Assembly (NCBI RefSeq): GCF_017744955.1
Contig: NZ_JAGIAG010000009.1
Span: forward strand, 50,093 to 114,092
Origin: Dokdonella sp.
GTDB lineage: Bacteria > Pseudomonadota > Gammaproteobacteria > Xanthomonadales > Rhodanobacteraceae
DNA length: 64,000 nucleotides
Direction of reading: 5' to 3'
Below, piece after piece: positions 41,054 through 49,253 of this stretch (within the stretch, counting starts at the first letter, position 1; every line of letters starts with the position of its first letter). The position numbers were made by a program, and so were the translations under genes. Under the pieces are notes generated by a model. It saw only the letters and a list, made by a program, of their open reading frames with translations. It made no database searches and was not told the DNA's origin.

Positions 41054-42972
41054 CGCGCGCCGGACCCCTGGTCCTCGGATGGCTCGTCGCGCTGCTCGCC
41101 TGGCCGCTCGCGGCGATGGCCGACGAGCGCATCCTGTCGTTCCACAGCGCAATCGACGTCGCCGCCGACGGCGGCATGGACGTGACCGAGACGGTGCGCG
41201 TGCGCGCAGAAGGACGGAACATCCGCCACGGCATCTACCGCGATTTCCCGACCGACTATCGCGACCGCTTCGGCAACGCCGTGCGCGTCGCGTTCGAGCC
41301 GCGCGCGCTGACGCGCGACGGCCGGACGGAGCCGTTCCACGTCGAGCGGCAATTCAACGGCGTGCGCGTCTACTTCGGATCGAAGGACACCACGCTCGCG
41401 CCCGGCGAGTACACCTGGTCGTTCGGCTACCACACGAACCGGCAGCTCGGCTTCTTCGCCGACCACGACGAGCTGTACTGGAACGTCACCGGCAACGGCT
41501 GGGATTTTCCGATCGACGAGGCGGTCGCGATCGTCGCGCTGCCCGGCGCCGTCGCGCGATCGGACCTGCGCCTGGACGCCTACACCGGTCCCGACGGCGC
41601 GAGGGGCGCAGACTGGACCGCACGCGCCGACGGCGATTCGCGCGCGGTGTTCGCGACCACGCGGCCGCTCGATCCGCGCGAAGGACTGACGATCGCGGTG
41701 AGCTTTCCCAAGGGCCTCGTCGCCGCGCCGGGCGAGCGCCAGCGCGTCGCCTGGTTCCTCGGCGACAACGCCGGCGTGCTCGCGCTCGCCGCCGGGCTGC
41801 TGCTGGTGCTCGCCTACTATCTCGCGCAGTGGTCGCGTGTCGGTCGCGATCCGAAACCCGGCACGATCATCCCGCAGTACGAGCCGCCGGCCGGGCACAC
41901 GCCGGGCGCGCTGCGCTACGTCGAGCGCATGGGCTGGGACAACCGCTGCGTCGCCGCCGACCTCGTCGACGCCGCCGTGCGCGGCACGATCCGCATCGCG
42001 GACGACGATGGCGACTATCGCATCGAGCGCGTCGGCGACGCCGCGCTGCCGCCGGTCGAATCGCGCCTGGTCGCCGACCTGCTCGCCGGCGCCCACGCAT
42101 TCACCTTCGAGCAATCGCAGCACGCGCGCGTCGCCAAAGCGCTCGACGCGCATCGCAAGGCGCTGAAGACGGCCTATGCCGACAGCCATTTCCGCACCAA
42201 CACCGGCCTCGTCGTCATCGGCGTGCTGATCACCCTCGCCGCGGTCGTCGGCGCGGCGCTGCTCGTCGGCGACGCCGGGCGGACCGCCGGCGCCGCATTC
42301 ATGCTGATCTGGCTCGGCGGCTGGAGCGTCGGCGTGTTCGCGCTGTGCTCGAAGGTCGTCAGCGCGTGGCGCACGGTGCGCCGCGGATCGCTCGGCAAGC
42401 GGGCCGCGGCGACCATCGGCGCGATCTTCATTACCGTGTTCGCGCTGCCGTTCGTCGCCGGCGAGCTGTTCGGCATCGGCATGCTCGTGATGCTCGCTGG
42501 TGTCGGATTCGCGATCGCGATCGTCGCGCTGATCGCGACGAACCTGCTGTTCGCCTGGCTGATGAGGGCGCCGACGGCGACCGGACGCGACCTGCTCGAC
42601 CGCATCGACGGCCTGCGGCTCTATCTCGGCGTCGCCGAACGCGACGAACTCGCCGCGCAGAAGGCGCCGCCGGTGAACGCCGAGGAGTTCCATCGGCTGC
42701 TGCCGTACGCGCTCGCGCTCGACGTCGAAGAAAACTGGACCAATCGCTTCGCCGCCGCCGTAGGCCCAGCCGCAGCGGCCGCGGCGGTGGCCGGCGCCGG
42801 CTGGTACCACGGTGCGTCGGGCGGCGACTTCAGCGGCTTCGCGAGCGATCTCGGCGCCTCGTTCGGAAGCGCGATCTCGTCCTCGTCGAGCGCGCCGGGC
42901 TCGTCGTCGGGCGGTGGTGGAGGCGGTTCGTCCGGCGGCGGCGGAGGGGGCGGTGGCGGCGGCGGCTGGTGA
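41050..42972 (+). CDS. DUF2207 membrane protein with Gly/Ser-rich tail
   Basis: A 640-residue protein with a signal peptide (MTRAGPLVLGWLVALLAWPL to MADE). Next is an exported DUF2207 beta domain (about 25-235; DVTETVRVRAEGRNIRHGIY, PGEYTWSFGYHTNRQLGFF, DELYWNVTGNGWDFPIDEA). A membrane helix (about 240-262), a cytosolic part and three more helices (about 385-500) follow. The tail has SSSSSAPGSSSGG and a run of glycines ending in GGW, typical of this family. It is co-expressed with lemA (ATGA overlap). Function is unknown, with a presumed envelope location. Confidence 0.9.
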   Translation: MTRAGPLVLGWLVALLAWPLAAMADERILSFHSAIDVAADGGMDVTETVRVRAEGRNIRHGIYRDFPTDYRDRFGNAVRVAFEPRALTRDGRTEPFHVERQFNGVRVYFGSKDTTLAPGEYTWSFGYHTNRQLGFFADHDELYWNVTGNGWDFPIDEAVAIVALPGAVARSDLRLDAYTGPDGARGADWTARADGDSRAVFATTRPLDPREGLTIAVSFPKGLVAAPGERQRVAWFLGDNAGVLALAAGLLLVLAYYLAQWSRVGRDPKPGTIIPQYEPPAGHTPGALRYVERMGWDNRCVAADLVDAAVRGTIRIADDDGDYRIERVGDAALPPVESRLVADLLAGAHAFTFEQSQHARVAKALDAHRKALKTAYADSHFRTNTGLVVIGVLITLAAVVGAALLVGDAGRTAGAAFMLIWLGGWSVGVFALCSKVVSAWRTVRRGSLGKRAAATIGAIFITVFALPFVAGELFGIGMLVMLAGVGFAIAIVALIATNLLFAWLMRAPTATGRDLLDRIDGLRLYLGVAERDELAAQKAPPVNAEEFHRLLPYALALDVEENWTNRFAAAVGPAAAAAAVAGAGWYHGASGGDFSGFASDLGASFGSAISSSSSAPGSSSGGGGGGSSGGGGGGGGGGGW

Positions 42973-42978
42973 TCGCGC

Positions 42979-43332
42979 TCAGCGCGCGAGTCCGCCCGCC
43001 GCGAGCGCATCGAGGTACTCCTGCCAGTTGCGCGCCTGGTCGCGACCGAGCGCGTACAGTACGTCCCAGGAGTAGATGCCGCTGGCGTGACCGTCATCGA
43101 AGCGCAGCAGCACGGCGTAGTTGCCAACCGGCTCGACGGCGGTGATGTTCACCCGCGCCTTGCCGGCGACGAGCACCTTCTGCCCCGGACCGTGACCCTG
43201 CACTTCCGCGCTCGGCGAATTCACGCGTAGGTATTCGGCGGGCAGGCGGAACGTCTCGCCGCTGTCGAACGCGACTTCGAGCGCATGCGAGGCGCGGTGC
43301 AAGGTGAGAGTGGTCGGAATCGGGGAGTTCAT
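42979..43332 (-). CDS. DUF971 protein (gamma-butyrobetaine hydroxylase N-terminal-like)
   Basis: A 117-residue single-domain DUF971 protein. It shows LTLHRASHALEVAFDSGETF, LPAEYLRVNSPSAEVQGHG and YAVLLRFDDGHASGIYSWDV, the zinc- or Fe-S-cluster-associated domain seen at the N-terminus of carnitine-pathway dioxygenases. Alone it is a conserved neighbour of hslVU and ubiE in gammaproteobacteria, and a role in Fe-S assembly has been suggested for relatives. It converges with the DUF2207 gene only 6 bp away. Confidence 0.88.
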   Translation of the reverse strand: MNSPIPTTLTLHRASHALEVAFDSGETFRLPAEYLRVNSPSAEVQGHGPGQKVLVAGKARVNITAVEPVGNYAVLLRFDDGHASGIYSWDVLYALGRDQARNWQEYLDALAAGGLAR

Positions 43333-43458
43333 CGGTCGTCCGTCGCGCGGTATTCAGTGGATGCCCGCATTCGCGAGCATGACATCAGCTCGATACTGAG
43401 CGCTGTTCCGATCGACGCCGCAGGAACCTTCACCGAAGGCAAGCTGTTCATGAAAAGT

Positions 43459-43476
43459 GCGGCCATGGATGGCCGC
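43459..43476. repeat. GCGGCCA hairpin in a 218-bp gap
   Basis: GCGGCCA and TGGCCGC pair perfectly around TGGA. The element CATGGATGGCCGC is a familiar xanthomonad intergenic repeat as I recall. The rest of 43333-43550 shows no gene. The hairpin lies downstream of the minus-strand hypothetical gene and may end its transcript. Confidence 0.45.
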
Positions 43477-43550
43477 TCTGGACTCACAAGAAAGCACACA
43501 CCCCCGAAGCCCCACTCCGCCTCACGAAGCAGCGCTCAAGGACGAGCGCA

Positions 43551-44165
43551 CTAGTGCACCGTATCGGAAAGCGGCGCGCGCGGCCGCTGCGGATCACCCG
43601 GCGACCCGGCCACCTGCCACAGCGCGTCGAGATAGCCGCTGCCGAAGCCGATCGAGCCGATCGCCTCGAATTCGTAGGCACCGGTATCGGGATACCACTG
43701 CGCGTTCGGATCGAGCTCGCGCAGCACCAGCGCGTCGTGCTCGACGCTGGCGAGCTGGCCGACGTAGCTAATCTCGCCCTCGTCGTCCTCGATCATGTTG
43801 ATCGAGATCAACGGCGCGCAGGCGGCGGCGGACTGCGCGATCGCGACCCAGTCGTCGAGGCGGAAACCTTCCGGAACGACCAGCTGCTCGCCGCGCAGGG
43901 CCAGCGCCCTGTCGACGAACTCGCGCGACGGATCCGCCTCGAGCGAGCTGATGTCGGCCACCGCGATCACGACGTAGCCGTCGAAGCGCATCGCGTCGCC
44001 GACTTCGGCGATCAGGCAGAAGTCGCGCGACAGACCGACCACGTAGCCGTGGATCACGCCCGGCTGCAACCGTTCGCGCTGGATGCGCATGGGAATGCGC
44101 TGTTCCAGCGCTTCGCGAAGATCGGCGCGGGCGCCGCGGGCTTTGAACGGAACGACGGTGGTCAT
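43551..44165 (-). CDS. Conserved hypothetical protein
   Basis: A 204-residue cytosolic protein I do not recognise. MTTVVPFKARG opens it, then a helix (ADLREALEQRIPMRIQRERL), and a beta-rich core: GYVVGLSRDFCLIAEVGDAM, FDGYVVIAVADISSLEADPS, VGQLASVEHDALVLRELDPN and YEFEAIGSIGFGSGYLDAL. The strand pattern (VIHGYVVGLS, LISINMIEDDEGEISYVGQL) hints at two copies of an SH3/Sm-like barrel. The frame is open to 44273, but ATG 44165 is the first that precedes the conserved-looking part. It follows hslU on the same strand after 180 bp. Confidence 0.7.
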   Translation of the reverse strand: MTTVVPFKARGARADLREALEQRIPMRIQRERLQPGVIHGYVVGLSRDFCLIAEVGDAMRFDGYVVIAVADISSLEADPSREFVDRALALRGEQLVVPEGFRLDDWVAIAQSAAACAPLISINMIEDDEGEISYVGQLASVEHDALVLRELDPNAQWYPDTGAYEFEAIGSIGFGSGYLDALWQVAGSPGDPQRPRAPLSDTVH

Positions 44166-44309
44166 GGCGATATGGTCGGGCAGCGGGGCAGTCGGTGCAA
44201 GCTGGTGCGGGAAAGGCGGCTCTTCGGCGTCATCCTGCGGAGCGGAGTCCGACGTCCCGGCCCGCCCGCGCACGAGCGCGATGGCGGCCTGCGCCGTGAC
44301 GGGGAATCC

Positions 44310-44334
44310 GGGGCTTCACGTCTCCAAAAGCCCC
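44310..44334 (-). terminator. Inverted repeat downstream of hslU
   Basis: GGGGCTT and AAGCCCC pair around an 11-base loop, 12 bp beyond the hslU stop on the minus strand. There is only a short T-run inside the structure, so it is a possible terminator or attenuation hairpin. Confidence 0.35.
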
Positions 44335-44345
44335 TGTTTCCGGCC

Positions 44346-45683
44346 TCACAGGATGTAACGCGACAGGTCCTCGTCCTTAACCAGGTTGCCCAGGTGTGCG
44401 TCGACGTAGGCGGCGTCGATGCGATAGCGCTGGCCGCCCTTGTCCGACGCCTCGTAGGACACCTCGTCGAGCAGGCGCTCGAGCACGGTATGCAGGCGGC
44501 GCGCGCCGATGTTCTCGGTGCGTTCGTTAACCTGGAAGGCGATCTCGGCGAGTCGCGCGATGCCGTCGTCGGTGAACTCGATCGTCACGCCCTCGGTGCC
44601 GAGCAGCGCCGTGTACTGCTTGGTCAACGCGTGATGCGGTTCGGACAGGATGCGCTTGAAATCCTCCGCGCTGAGCGCGGCGAGTTCGACGCGGATCGGG
44701 AAGCGACCCTGCAGCTCCGGAACGAGATCCGACGGCTTGGCCAGCGAGAACGCGCCGGAGGCGATGAACAGGATGTGGTCGGTCTTGACGATGCCGTACT
44801 TGGTCGACACCGCCGAGCCTTCGACCAGCGGCAGCAGGTCGCGCTGCACGCCCTCGCGCGAGACGCCGGCGCCGCTCCATTCGCCGCGCTGGGCGACCTT
44901 GTCGATCTCGTCGATGAAGACGATGCCGTTCTGTTCGCAGTTGGTGATCGCCTGCGTCTTGATCTCCTCGTCGTTGACCAGCCGGCCGGCCTCCTCCTCG
45001 ATCAGCAGCGGCCGCGCCTGCGCGATCGACAGCTTGCGCGACTGCGTCTTCTGCCCGGCCAGCGACTGGAACATGCCGCGCAGCTGGTTGGTCATGTCTT
45101 CCATGCCCGGCGGCGCCATGATCTCGACGCCGACGTTCACGGCGAAATCCAGCTCGATCTCGCGATCGTCGAGCGCGCCCTCGCGCAGCTGCTTGCGCAG
45201 CTTCTGGCGCGTTTCGGCGTCGCGCGTGTCGACCGGCTGCGGCTCGTTGGCGAAGCCGACGCCCTGACGGCGCGGCAGCAGCGCATCGAGGATGCGGTCC
45301 TCGGCACGGTCCTCGGCCTGCGAGCGCACGCGCGTCTTGGCGTGCTCGCGCGCCATCTTGACCGCCGCGTCGGCGAGATCGCGCACGATCTGCTCGACGT
45401 CCTTGCCGACGTAGCCGACCTCGGTGAACTTGGTCGCCTCGACCTTGATGAACGGCGCGTTCGCCAGCGCCGCCAGGCGGCGCGCGATCTCCGTCTTGCC
45501 GACGCCGGTCGGACCGATCATCAGGATGTTCTTCGGCGTCACCTCGTCGCGCAGCGACGGATCGAGCTGCATGCGCCGCCAGCGGTTGCGCAGCGCGATC
45601 GCGACCGCGCGCTTGGCCGCCTTCTGGCCGATGATGTAGCGGTCGAGTTCGTTGACGATTTCGCGGGGAGTGAGTTCGGACAT
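44346..45683 (-). CDS. hslU: HslU, ATPase of the HslUV protease
   Basis: A 445-residue AAA+ unfoldase that feeds substrates to HslV. Motifs are MSELTPREIVNELDRYIIGQ, Walker A MIGPTGVGKTEIARRL, the pore loop KFTEVGYVGKDVEQIVRDL, Walker B GIVFIDEIDKVA, sensor LFIASGAFSLAKPSDLVPEL and the C-terminal DEDLSRYIL that docks into HslV. Length matches the family (443 in E. coli). The frame runs upstream through the heptad repeat array to 45803, but ATG 45683 is the family start. CCCACGAC before it is not a Shine-Dalgarno, so repeats or coupling may set its expression. Confidence 0.97.
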   Translation of the reverse strand: MSELTPREIVNELDRYIIGQKAAKRAVAIALRNRWRRMQLDPSLRDEVTPKNILMIGPTGVGKTEIARRLAALANAPFIKVEATKFTEVGYVGKDVEQIVRDLADAAVKMAREHAKTRVRSQAEDRAEDRILDALLPRRQGVGFANEPQPVDTRDAETRQKLRKQLREGALDDREIELDFAVNVGVEIMAPPGMEDMTNQLRGMFQSLAGQKTQSRKLSIAQARPLLIEEEAGRLVNDEEIKTQAITNCEQNGIVFIDEIDKVAQRGEWSGAGVSREGVQRDLLPLVEGSAVSTKYGIVKTDHILFIASGAFSLAKPSDLVPELQGRFPIRVELAALSAEDFKRILSEPHHALTKQYTALLGTEGVTIEFTDDGIARLAEIAFQVNERTENIGARRLHTVLERLLDEVSYEASDKGGQRYRIDAAYVDAHLGNLVKDEDLSRYIL

Positions 45684-45694
45684 GTCGTGGGTCG

Positions 45695-45757
45695 GCGGTG
45701 AGCGGTGAGCGGTGAGCGGTGAGCGGTGAGCGGTGAGCGGTGAGCGGTGAGCGGTGA
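45695..45757. repeat. Nine tandem GCGGTGA heptads between hslV and hslU
   Basis: Nine uninterrupted copies of GCGGTGA (63 bp) lie 12 bp upstream of the hslU ATG. At 45789-45817 complementary units (CCGCTGACCGCTCACCGCTA and CCGCTCAC) face them across a core holding AGGCTTTTGCCTT. Together they could fold into a long imperfect hairpin that spans the hslV-hslU gap and reaches the hslV stop codon. Copy number of such arrays is usually variable between strains. Confidence 0.95.
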
Positions 45758-45813
45758 GCGCGAAGAGCGTGACAGGCTTTTGCCTTTTCCGCTGACCGCT
45801 CACCGCTACCCGC

Positions 45814-46347
45814 TCACAGCTCTTCGATCGTGACGTTGTGATTGGTATAGATGCAGATGTCGCCGGCGATGTTCAACGCCTTCTCGACGATCGCGCGCGG
45901 CTCCATCTCGGTGTTCTCGAACAGCGCCTTCGCCGCGGCCAGCGCGAACGGACCGCCGGAACCGATCGCGATGATGCCCTGCTCCGGTTCGAGTACGTCG
46001 CCGTTGCCGGAGATCAGCAGCGAGGTCGACTTGTCGGCGACCGCGAGCATCGCTTCGAGCCGGCCGAGGCGGCGGTCGGTGCGCCAGTCCTTGGCCAGTT
46101 CGACCGCGGCGCGGGTCAGGTTGCCGCCGTGCTTGTCGAGCTTCTGTTCGAACAGCTCGAACAGGGTGAACGCGTCCGCCGTCGCACCGGCGAAGCCGGC
46201 CAGCACGTCGCCCTTGCCGAGGCGACGGATCTTGCGCGCGTTCGCCTTCATCACGGTGTTGCCGAGCGTGACCTGGCCGTCGCCGCCGATGACGACCTTG
46301 TCGCCGCGGCGGACGGAAACGATGGTGGTGGCGTGGAAACTTTCCAT
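45814..46347 (-). CDS. hslV: HslV, peptidase of the HslUV protease
   Basis: A 177-residue proteasome-beta-like threonine protease. The mature N-terminus TTIVSVRRGDKVVIGGDG starts at Thr7, so the six leader residues MESFHA must be removed to free the catalytic Thr; E. coli HslV has only the Met. Other family blocks are GNTVMKANARKIRRLGKGDV, LAGFAGATADAFTLFELFEQ, IAIGSGGPFALAAAKALF and DICIYTNHNVTIEEL. It forms a double hexamer capped by HslU, encoded next. The open frame extends far upstream but is not used. No sigma-32-like promoter could be recognised ahead of it. Confidence 0.96.
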   Translation of the reverse strand: MESFHATTIVSVRRGDKVVIGGDGQVTLGNTVMKANARKIRRLGKGDVLAGFAGATADAFTLFELFEQKLDKHGGNLTRAAVELAKDWRTDRRLGRLEAMLAVADKSTSLLISGNGDVLEPEQGIIAIGSGGPFALAAAKALFENTEMEPRAIVEKALNIAGDICIYTNHNVTIEEL

Positions 46348-46426
46348 GATCGGCTCTGTTCGTCGAGGGAAACGAGGTAGGGATCGCGCCCTGGCTTTGC
46401 AAGACTGGGGCCGGAGAAGAAGGATT

Positions 46427-46503
46427 TCTCGCAAAGGCGCAGAGAACGCAGAGGAAAACCCGTTTCGCTTTCTTTTCTCGGCGTTCTCTGCGCCTCTGCG
46501 AGA
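46427..46503. repeat. Long inverted repeat between xerC and hslV
   Basis: TCTCGCAAAGGCGCAGAGAA (with CGC) and the facing GCGTTCTCTGCGCCTCTGCG (with AGA) match in 22 of 23 positions around a 31-base loop. This CTCTGCG...CGCAGAG type of intergenic repeat is widely scattered in proteobacterial genomes as I recall. It fills much of the 182-bp gap and would form a very stable RNA hairpin. Confidence 0.8.
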
Positions 46504-46529
46504 GCACCGCTCTTGCGCACCCCTTCCAG

Positions 46530-47438
46530 CTACTCCCCCGCCCCGGCTTTCCGCCGCGCGCGCGGATGCGCCGCGTCGTAGACCTTGGCCAGGTGCTGGA
46601 AATCCAGGTGCGTGTAGATCTGCGTGGTACCGATGTCGGCATGGCCGAGCAATTCCTGCACGGCGCGCAGATCGCCGGAGGATTCGAGCAGGTGGCTGGC
46701 GCAGGAATGGCGCAGCAGGTGCGGATAGACGCGCTTCCACACGCCCTGCTCCTGCGCACGGCGCTTCAGCCGTGCGCGCACGCCGTTCGGCGTGATCGGC
46801 CGGCCGCGCGCGCCGCGCACCAGCGGATCCTCGTCGCCGCAGCGATCCTGCTCGCGCAACGCGGCGAGCGCTTCGCGTGCCTTCGTGCCGACCGGCACCA
46901 GACGCGTCTTCGAGCCCTTGCCGGTCACGCGCAGCATCGCGCCGTCGGCGTCGAAGTCGCGCCAGCGCACGCCGCACAGCTCGGCCACGCGCAGGCCGCT
47001 GGAGTACAGGAGCTCCAGCAGGGCGCGGTCGCGCACGGCTTCCGGGTCGCCGCCGGGCACTTCGACCAGCTGGGTCATCTCGTCCGCGTCGAGCACCTCG
47101 GGCAGCTTGCGCTTGAGCTTCGGCGCGCGCAGGCCGAGCGCCGGATTCGTCGTCACCTCGCCTTCGCGCGCGAGGTAGCGGAAGAAACTGCGCCAGGCCG
47201 ATGCGAGGCCGCGCAGCGTCGAGGGCGAATAGCCGCGCGCACGATGCTCGTGCGCGAGCAGGGACTGCACCTGATCGGCCTGCAGGTCGCGCCAGCGCGC
47301 GATGCCGCGCTCGTCGGCGTAGTCGGCCAGACGCGCCAGGCCGACCGCGTAGTGCTCGATCGTGCTCGGCGAATAACGGCGCTCGTCGCGAAGATAGGCC
47401 AGGAAGCCGTCGACGCGGCTGGCCAGAGCCGCGTTCAT
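46530..47438 (-). CDS. xerC: Tyrosine recombinase XerC
   Basis: A 302-residue site-specific recombinase that with XerD resolves chromosome dimers at dif. The N-terminal SAM-like domain (FLAYLRDERRYSPSTIEHYA) precedes the catalytic domain. The Arg of SSGLRVAEL, the Lys of VTGKGSKTRLVPV, the HxxR of YPHLLRHSCASHLL, the His of LLGHADIGTT and the nucleophile Tyr of QIYTHLDFQHLAKVYD are all present. It follows DUF484 by 1 bp, as in the dapF-DUF484-xerC operon of other gammaproteobacteria. No dif site was recognised nearby. Confidence 0.96.
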   Translation of the reverse strand: MNAALASRVDGFLAYLRDERRYSPSTIEHYAVGLARLADYADERGIARWRDLQADQVQSLLAHEHRARGYSPSTLRGLASAWRSFFRYLAREGEVTTNPALGLRAPKLKRKLPEVLDADEMTQLVEVPGGDPEAVRDRALLELLYSSGLRVAELCGVRWRDFDADGAMLRVTGKGSKTRLVPVGTKAREALAALREQDRCGDEDPLVRGARGRPITPNGVRARLKRRAQEQGVWKRVYPHLLRHSCASHLLESSGDLRAVQELLGHADIGTTQIYTHLDFQHLAKVYDAAHPRARRKAGAGE

Positions 47439-47439
47439 G

Positions 47440-48120
47440 TCAGTTCTTGAAGCGCCCGATCGCCGTCGCCACCGCCTCGGCGATCAGCTTCAGGAATACC
47501 GTGCCCATGCCGGGATGGAAGCGGTTCTCGTCGTGGCTGCCGATCGCCAGCAGGCCGAGCGAATCGATCGGCAGCAGGACGGTCGAGTGCACCTCGCCGG
47601 CCTTGTCGCCGAACAGCGCGTCGAGCTTGTCCTGCTGCACGCGACCGCACAGCGGCTCGGCGCGCTTGAAGAACTCGGCGAAGGCCGGCATCCCAGCGAC
47701 GCCGGCCTGCTCGCAGATCAGCCACTCGGCCGCCGGCAGGTCAGGGTCGGCGCGGAACAGGACCAGCCGCACCAGATCCGTGTGGAAGTCCTCGGTCAGC
47801 GCGGCGACGATCGCGTTCGCGGTTTCCGGCAGGGTCTTCGCGCGCATCAACGCCAAGGTCAGCGTGTGCACGCGCACCATCAGCGTCTCGTTCTCGTGCG
47901 CGACCTCGATCAGCTCCTGCAAACGCCGGTTCAGCTCGCGGTTCTTGTCGCGCAGCACTTCGAGCTGATAGCTCGCCAGCGAGGCCGCCGAGCCCTGCTC
48001 ACGCGGCAGCACCAGGGCCATGGCCAGGTCCGGAAATTCGTTGAGGAATTCCGGATGGCGGCGCAGATAGCTCGCGACTTCCATCGCGGTCAGACCTTCC
48101 TTGACGCTGAGTTCGCTCAT
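47440..48120 (-). CDS. DUF484 (GAF-like) protein
   Basis: A 226-residue protein of the DUF484 family. EVASYLRRHPEFLNEFPDLA opens it, then a coiled helix (YQLEVLRDKNRELNRRLQEL, IEVAHENETLMVRVHTLTLA). A GAF-like domain ends in TVLLPIDSLGLLAIGSHDEN and FLKLIAEAVATAIGR. Function is unknown, but the link to dapF and xerC is ancient. The frame is open to 48432; ATG 48120 (MSELSVKEGL) is the best start, with ATG 48141 as an alternative. Confidence 0.92.
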   Translation of the reverse strand: MSELSVKEGLTAMEVASYLRRHPEFLNEFPDLAMALVLPREQGSAASLASYQLEVLRDKNRELNRRLQELIEVAHENETLMVRVHTLTLALMRAKTLPETANAIVAALTEDFHTDLVRLVLFRADPDLPAAEWLICEQAGVAGMPAFAEFFKRAEPLCGRVQQDKLDALFGDKAGEVHSTVLLPIDSLGLLAIGSHDENRFHPGMGTVFLKLIAEAVATAIGRFKN

Positions 48121-48224
48121 GGTTTCCTCGTCTTGCCTCATGCGCAGCCGTTTCGCGAGTTCGATGCTCGCGGACCCGGCGCTTTCAGTCCGGATGTGCA
48201 TCGCACCGGACGATTCCGGCCATC

Positions 48225-49049
48225 CTAAACGCAATACTCGCCTTCGAACACGAACGCGGCAGGGCCGGTCATCCACAACGTGCTGCCGGGGCCGTCCCAA
48301 CGGATGGTCAGCTCGCCACCCGGCAGCGTGACGCGAACCTCGGCGTCGACCAAGCCACGTCGACGCAGCACTGCAACGGCGGCGCAGGCACCGCTGCCGC
48401 ACGCCAGGGTTTCGCCGACGCCGCGCTCCCACACGCGCAGGCGAATCGCGTCGCGCGCGACGACTTCGGCGAAGCCGACATTGCAGCCCTGCGGGAACTC
48501 AGGCACGTGCTCGATCTGCGGCCCGAGCACGGCGACCGGCGCCGTATCGACGCGGTCGACTTCGACGACCGCGTGCGGATTGCCCATCGAGACCGCGCCG
48601 ATCTCGACTTCGCGACCGACGACGTCGATCGCGTAGCGCTCGGCTTGTTCTTCGGCGAGGAACGGAATCCGCTCGGGAGCGAAGCGCGGCTCGCCCATGT
48701 CGGCGCGCACCTCGCCGTCGGCGAGCAGCTCGACCGCGACCGGGCCGGACGGGCTTTCCAGCCGCGCCGCGCCTTCGCCGAGCGCACCGGCGCGCGCGAG
48801 CCAGCGCGCGACGCAACGCAGGCCGTTGCCGCATTGGCCGGACGTCGTTCCGTCGGTGTTCCAGATGCCGTAGGCGAATGCGCAACCCGGGTCGCGCGCG
48901 GCTTCGATCGTCAGCAGCTGGTCGAAGCCGACGCCGAAATGGCGGTCGCCGAAGCGGCGGATCGCGGCGGCGTCGAGCGGCAGCGGCTGCGTGCGGCAAT
49001 CGACGACGACGAAGTCGTTGCCGAGGCCGTGCATCTTGCTGAAGCGCAT
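48225..49049 (-). CDS. dapF: Diaminopimelate epimerase
   Basis: A 274-residue cofactor-free epimerase that turns LL- into meso-diaminopimelate for lysine and peptidoglycan. It starts MRFSKMHGLGNDFVVVDC. The two catalytic cysteines sit in SGQCGNGLRC (about 73) and LACGSGACAA (about 217). The substrate-binding SMGNPHAVVEVD and PQGCNVGFAEV are conserved. ATG 49049 lies 1 bp after the lptM stop, so translation is coupled. The open frame continues to 49841 but is only a shadow there. Confidence 0.97.
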   Translation of the reverse strand: MRFSKMHGLGNDFVVVDCRTQPLPLDAAAIRRFGDRHFGVGFDQLLTIEAARDPGCAFAYGIWNTDGTTSGQCGNGLRCVARWLARAGALGEGAARLESPSGPVAVELLADGEVRADMGEPRFAPERIPFLAEEQAERYAIDVVGREVEIGAVSMGNPHAVVEVDRVDTAPVAVLGPQIEHVPEFPQGCNVGFAEVVARDAIRLRVWERGVGETLACGSGACAAVAVLRRRGLVDAEVRVTLPGGELTIRWDGPGSTLWMTGPAAFVFEGEYCV

Positions 49050-49050
49050 G

Positions 49051-49197
49051 TCAGCGCTGGCCGGCGTCCTGCGCCTGCTGCGCGGACTCGGCCGGCTTCG
49101 GCGGCGTCGGCTTGACCAGGTCGCCCTTGTTGCCGCAGCCGGCCAGGAGCAGCGCGACCAGCGCGAACGGAACGATGCGAACGAGAATGCGAGACAT
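49051..49197 (-). CDS. lptM: LptM (YifL) lipoprotein, LPS-translocon maturation factor
   Basis: A 48-residue lipoprotein gene just upstream of dapF. It begins MSRILVRIVPFALVALLLAG and has the lipobox LAGC with Cys21, then CGNKGDLVKPTPPKPAES and ends AQDAGQR. The pattern (lipid Cys, Gly, Lys-Gly-x-Leu, Pro-rich tail) and its place before dapF match LptM/YifL. In E. coli LptM binds LptD and speeds native disulfide formation in the LPS outer-membrane channel. AGGATTCCGCC precedes the ATG at 49197. Its stop is 1 bp from the dapF start. Confidence 0.9.
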   Translation of the reverse strand: MSRILVRIVPFALVALLLAGCGNKGDLVKPTPPKPAESAQQAQDAGQR

Positions 49198-49253
49198 GGC
49201 GGAATCCTGCGAAAACCGCCCGCAGTATAGCGCTGCGCGCTATGCTGCCTCGC

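Noticed and set aside
43554..45701. 715-codon plus-strand ORF opposite hslU
   Set aside because: Shadow of hslU and the hypothetical gene; no recognisable protein.
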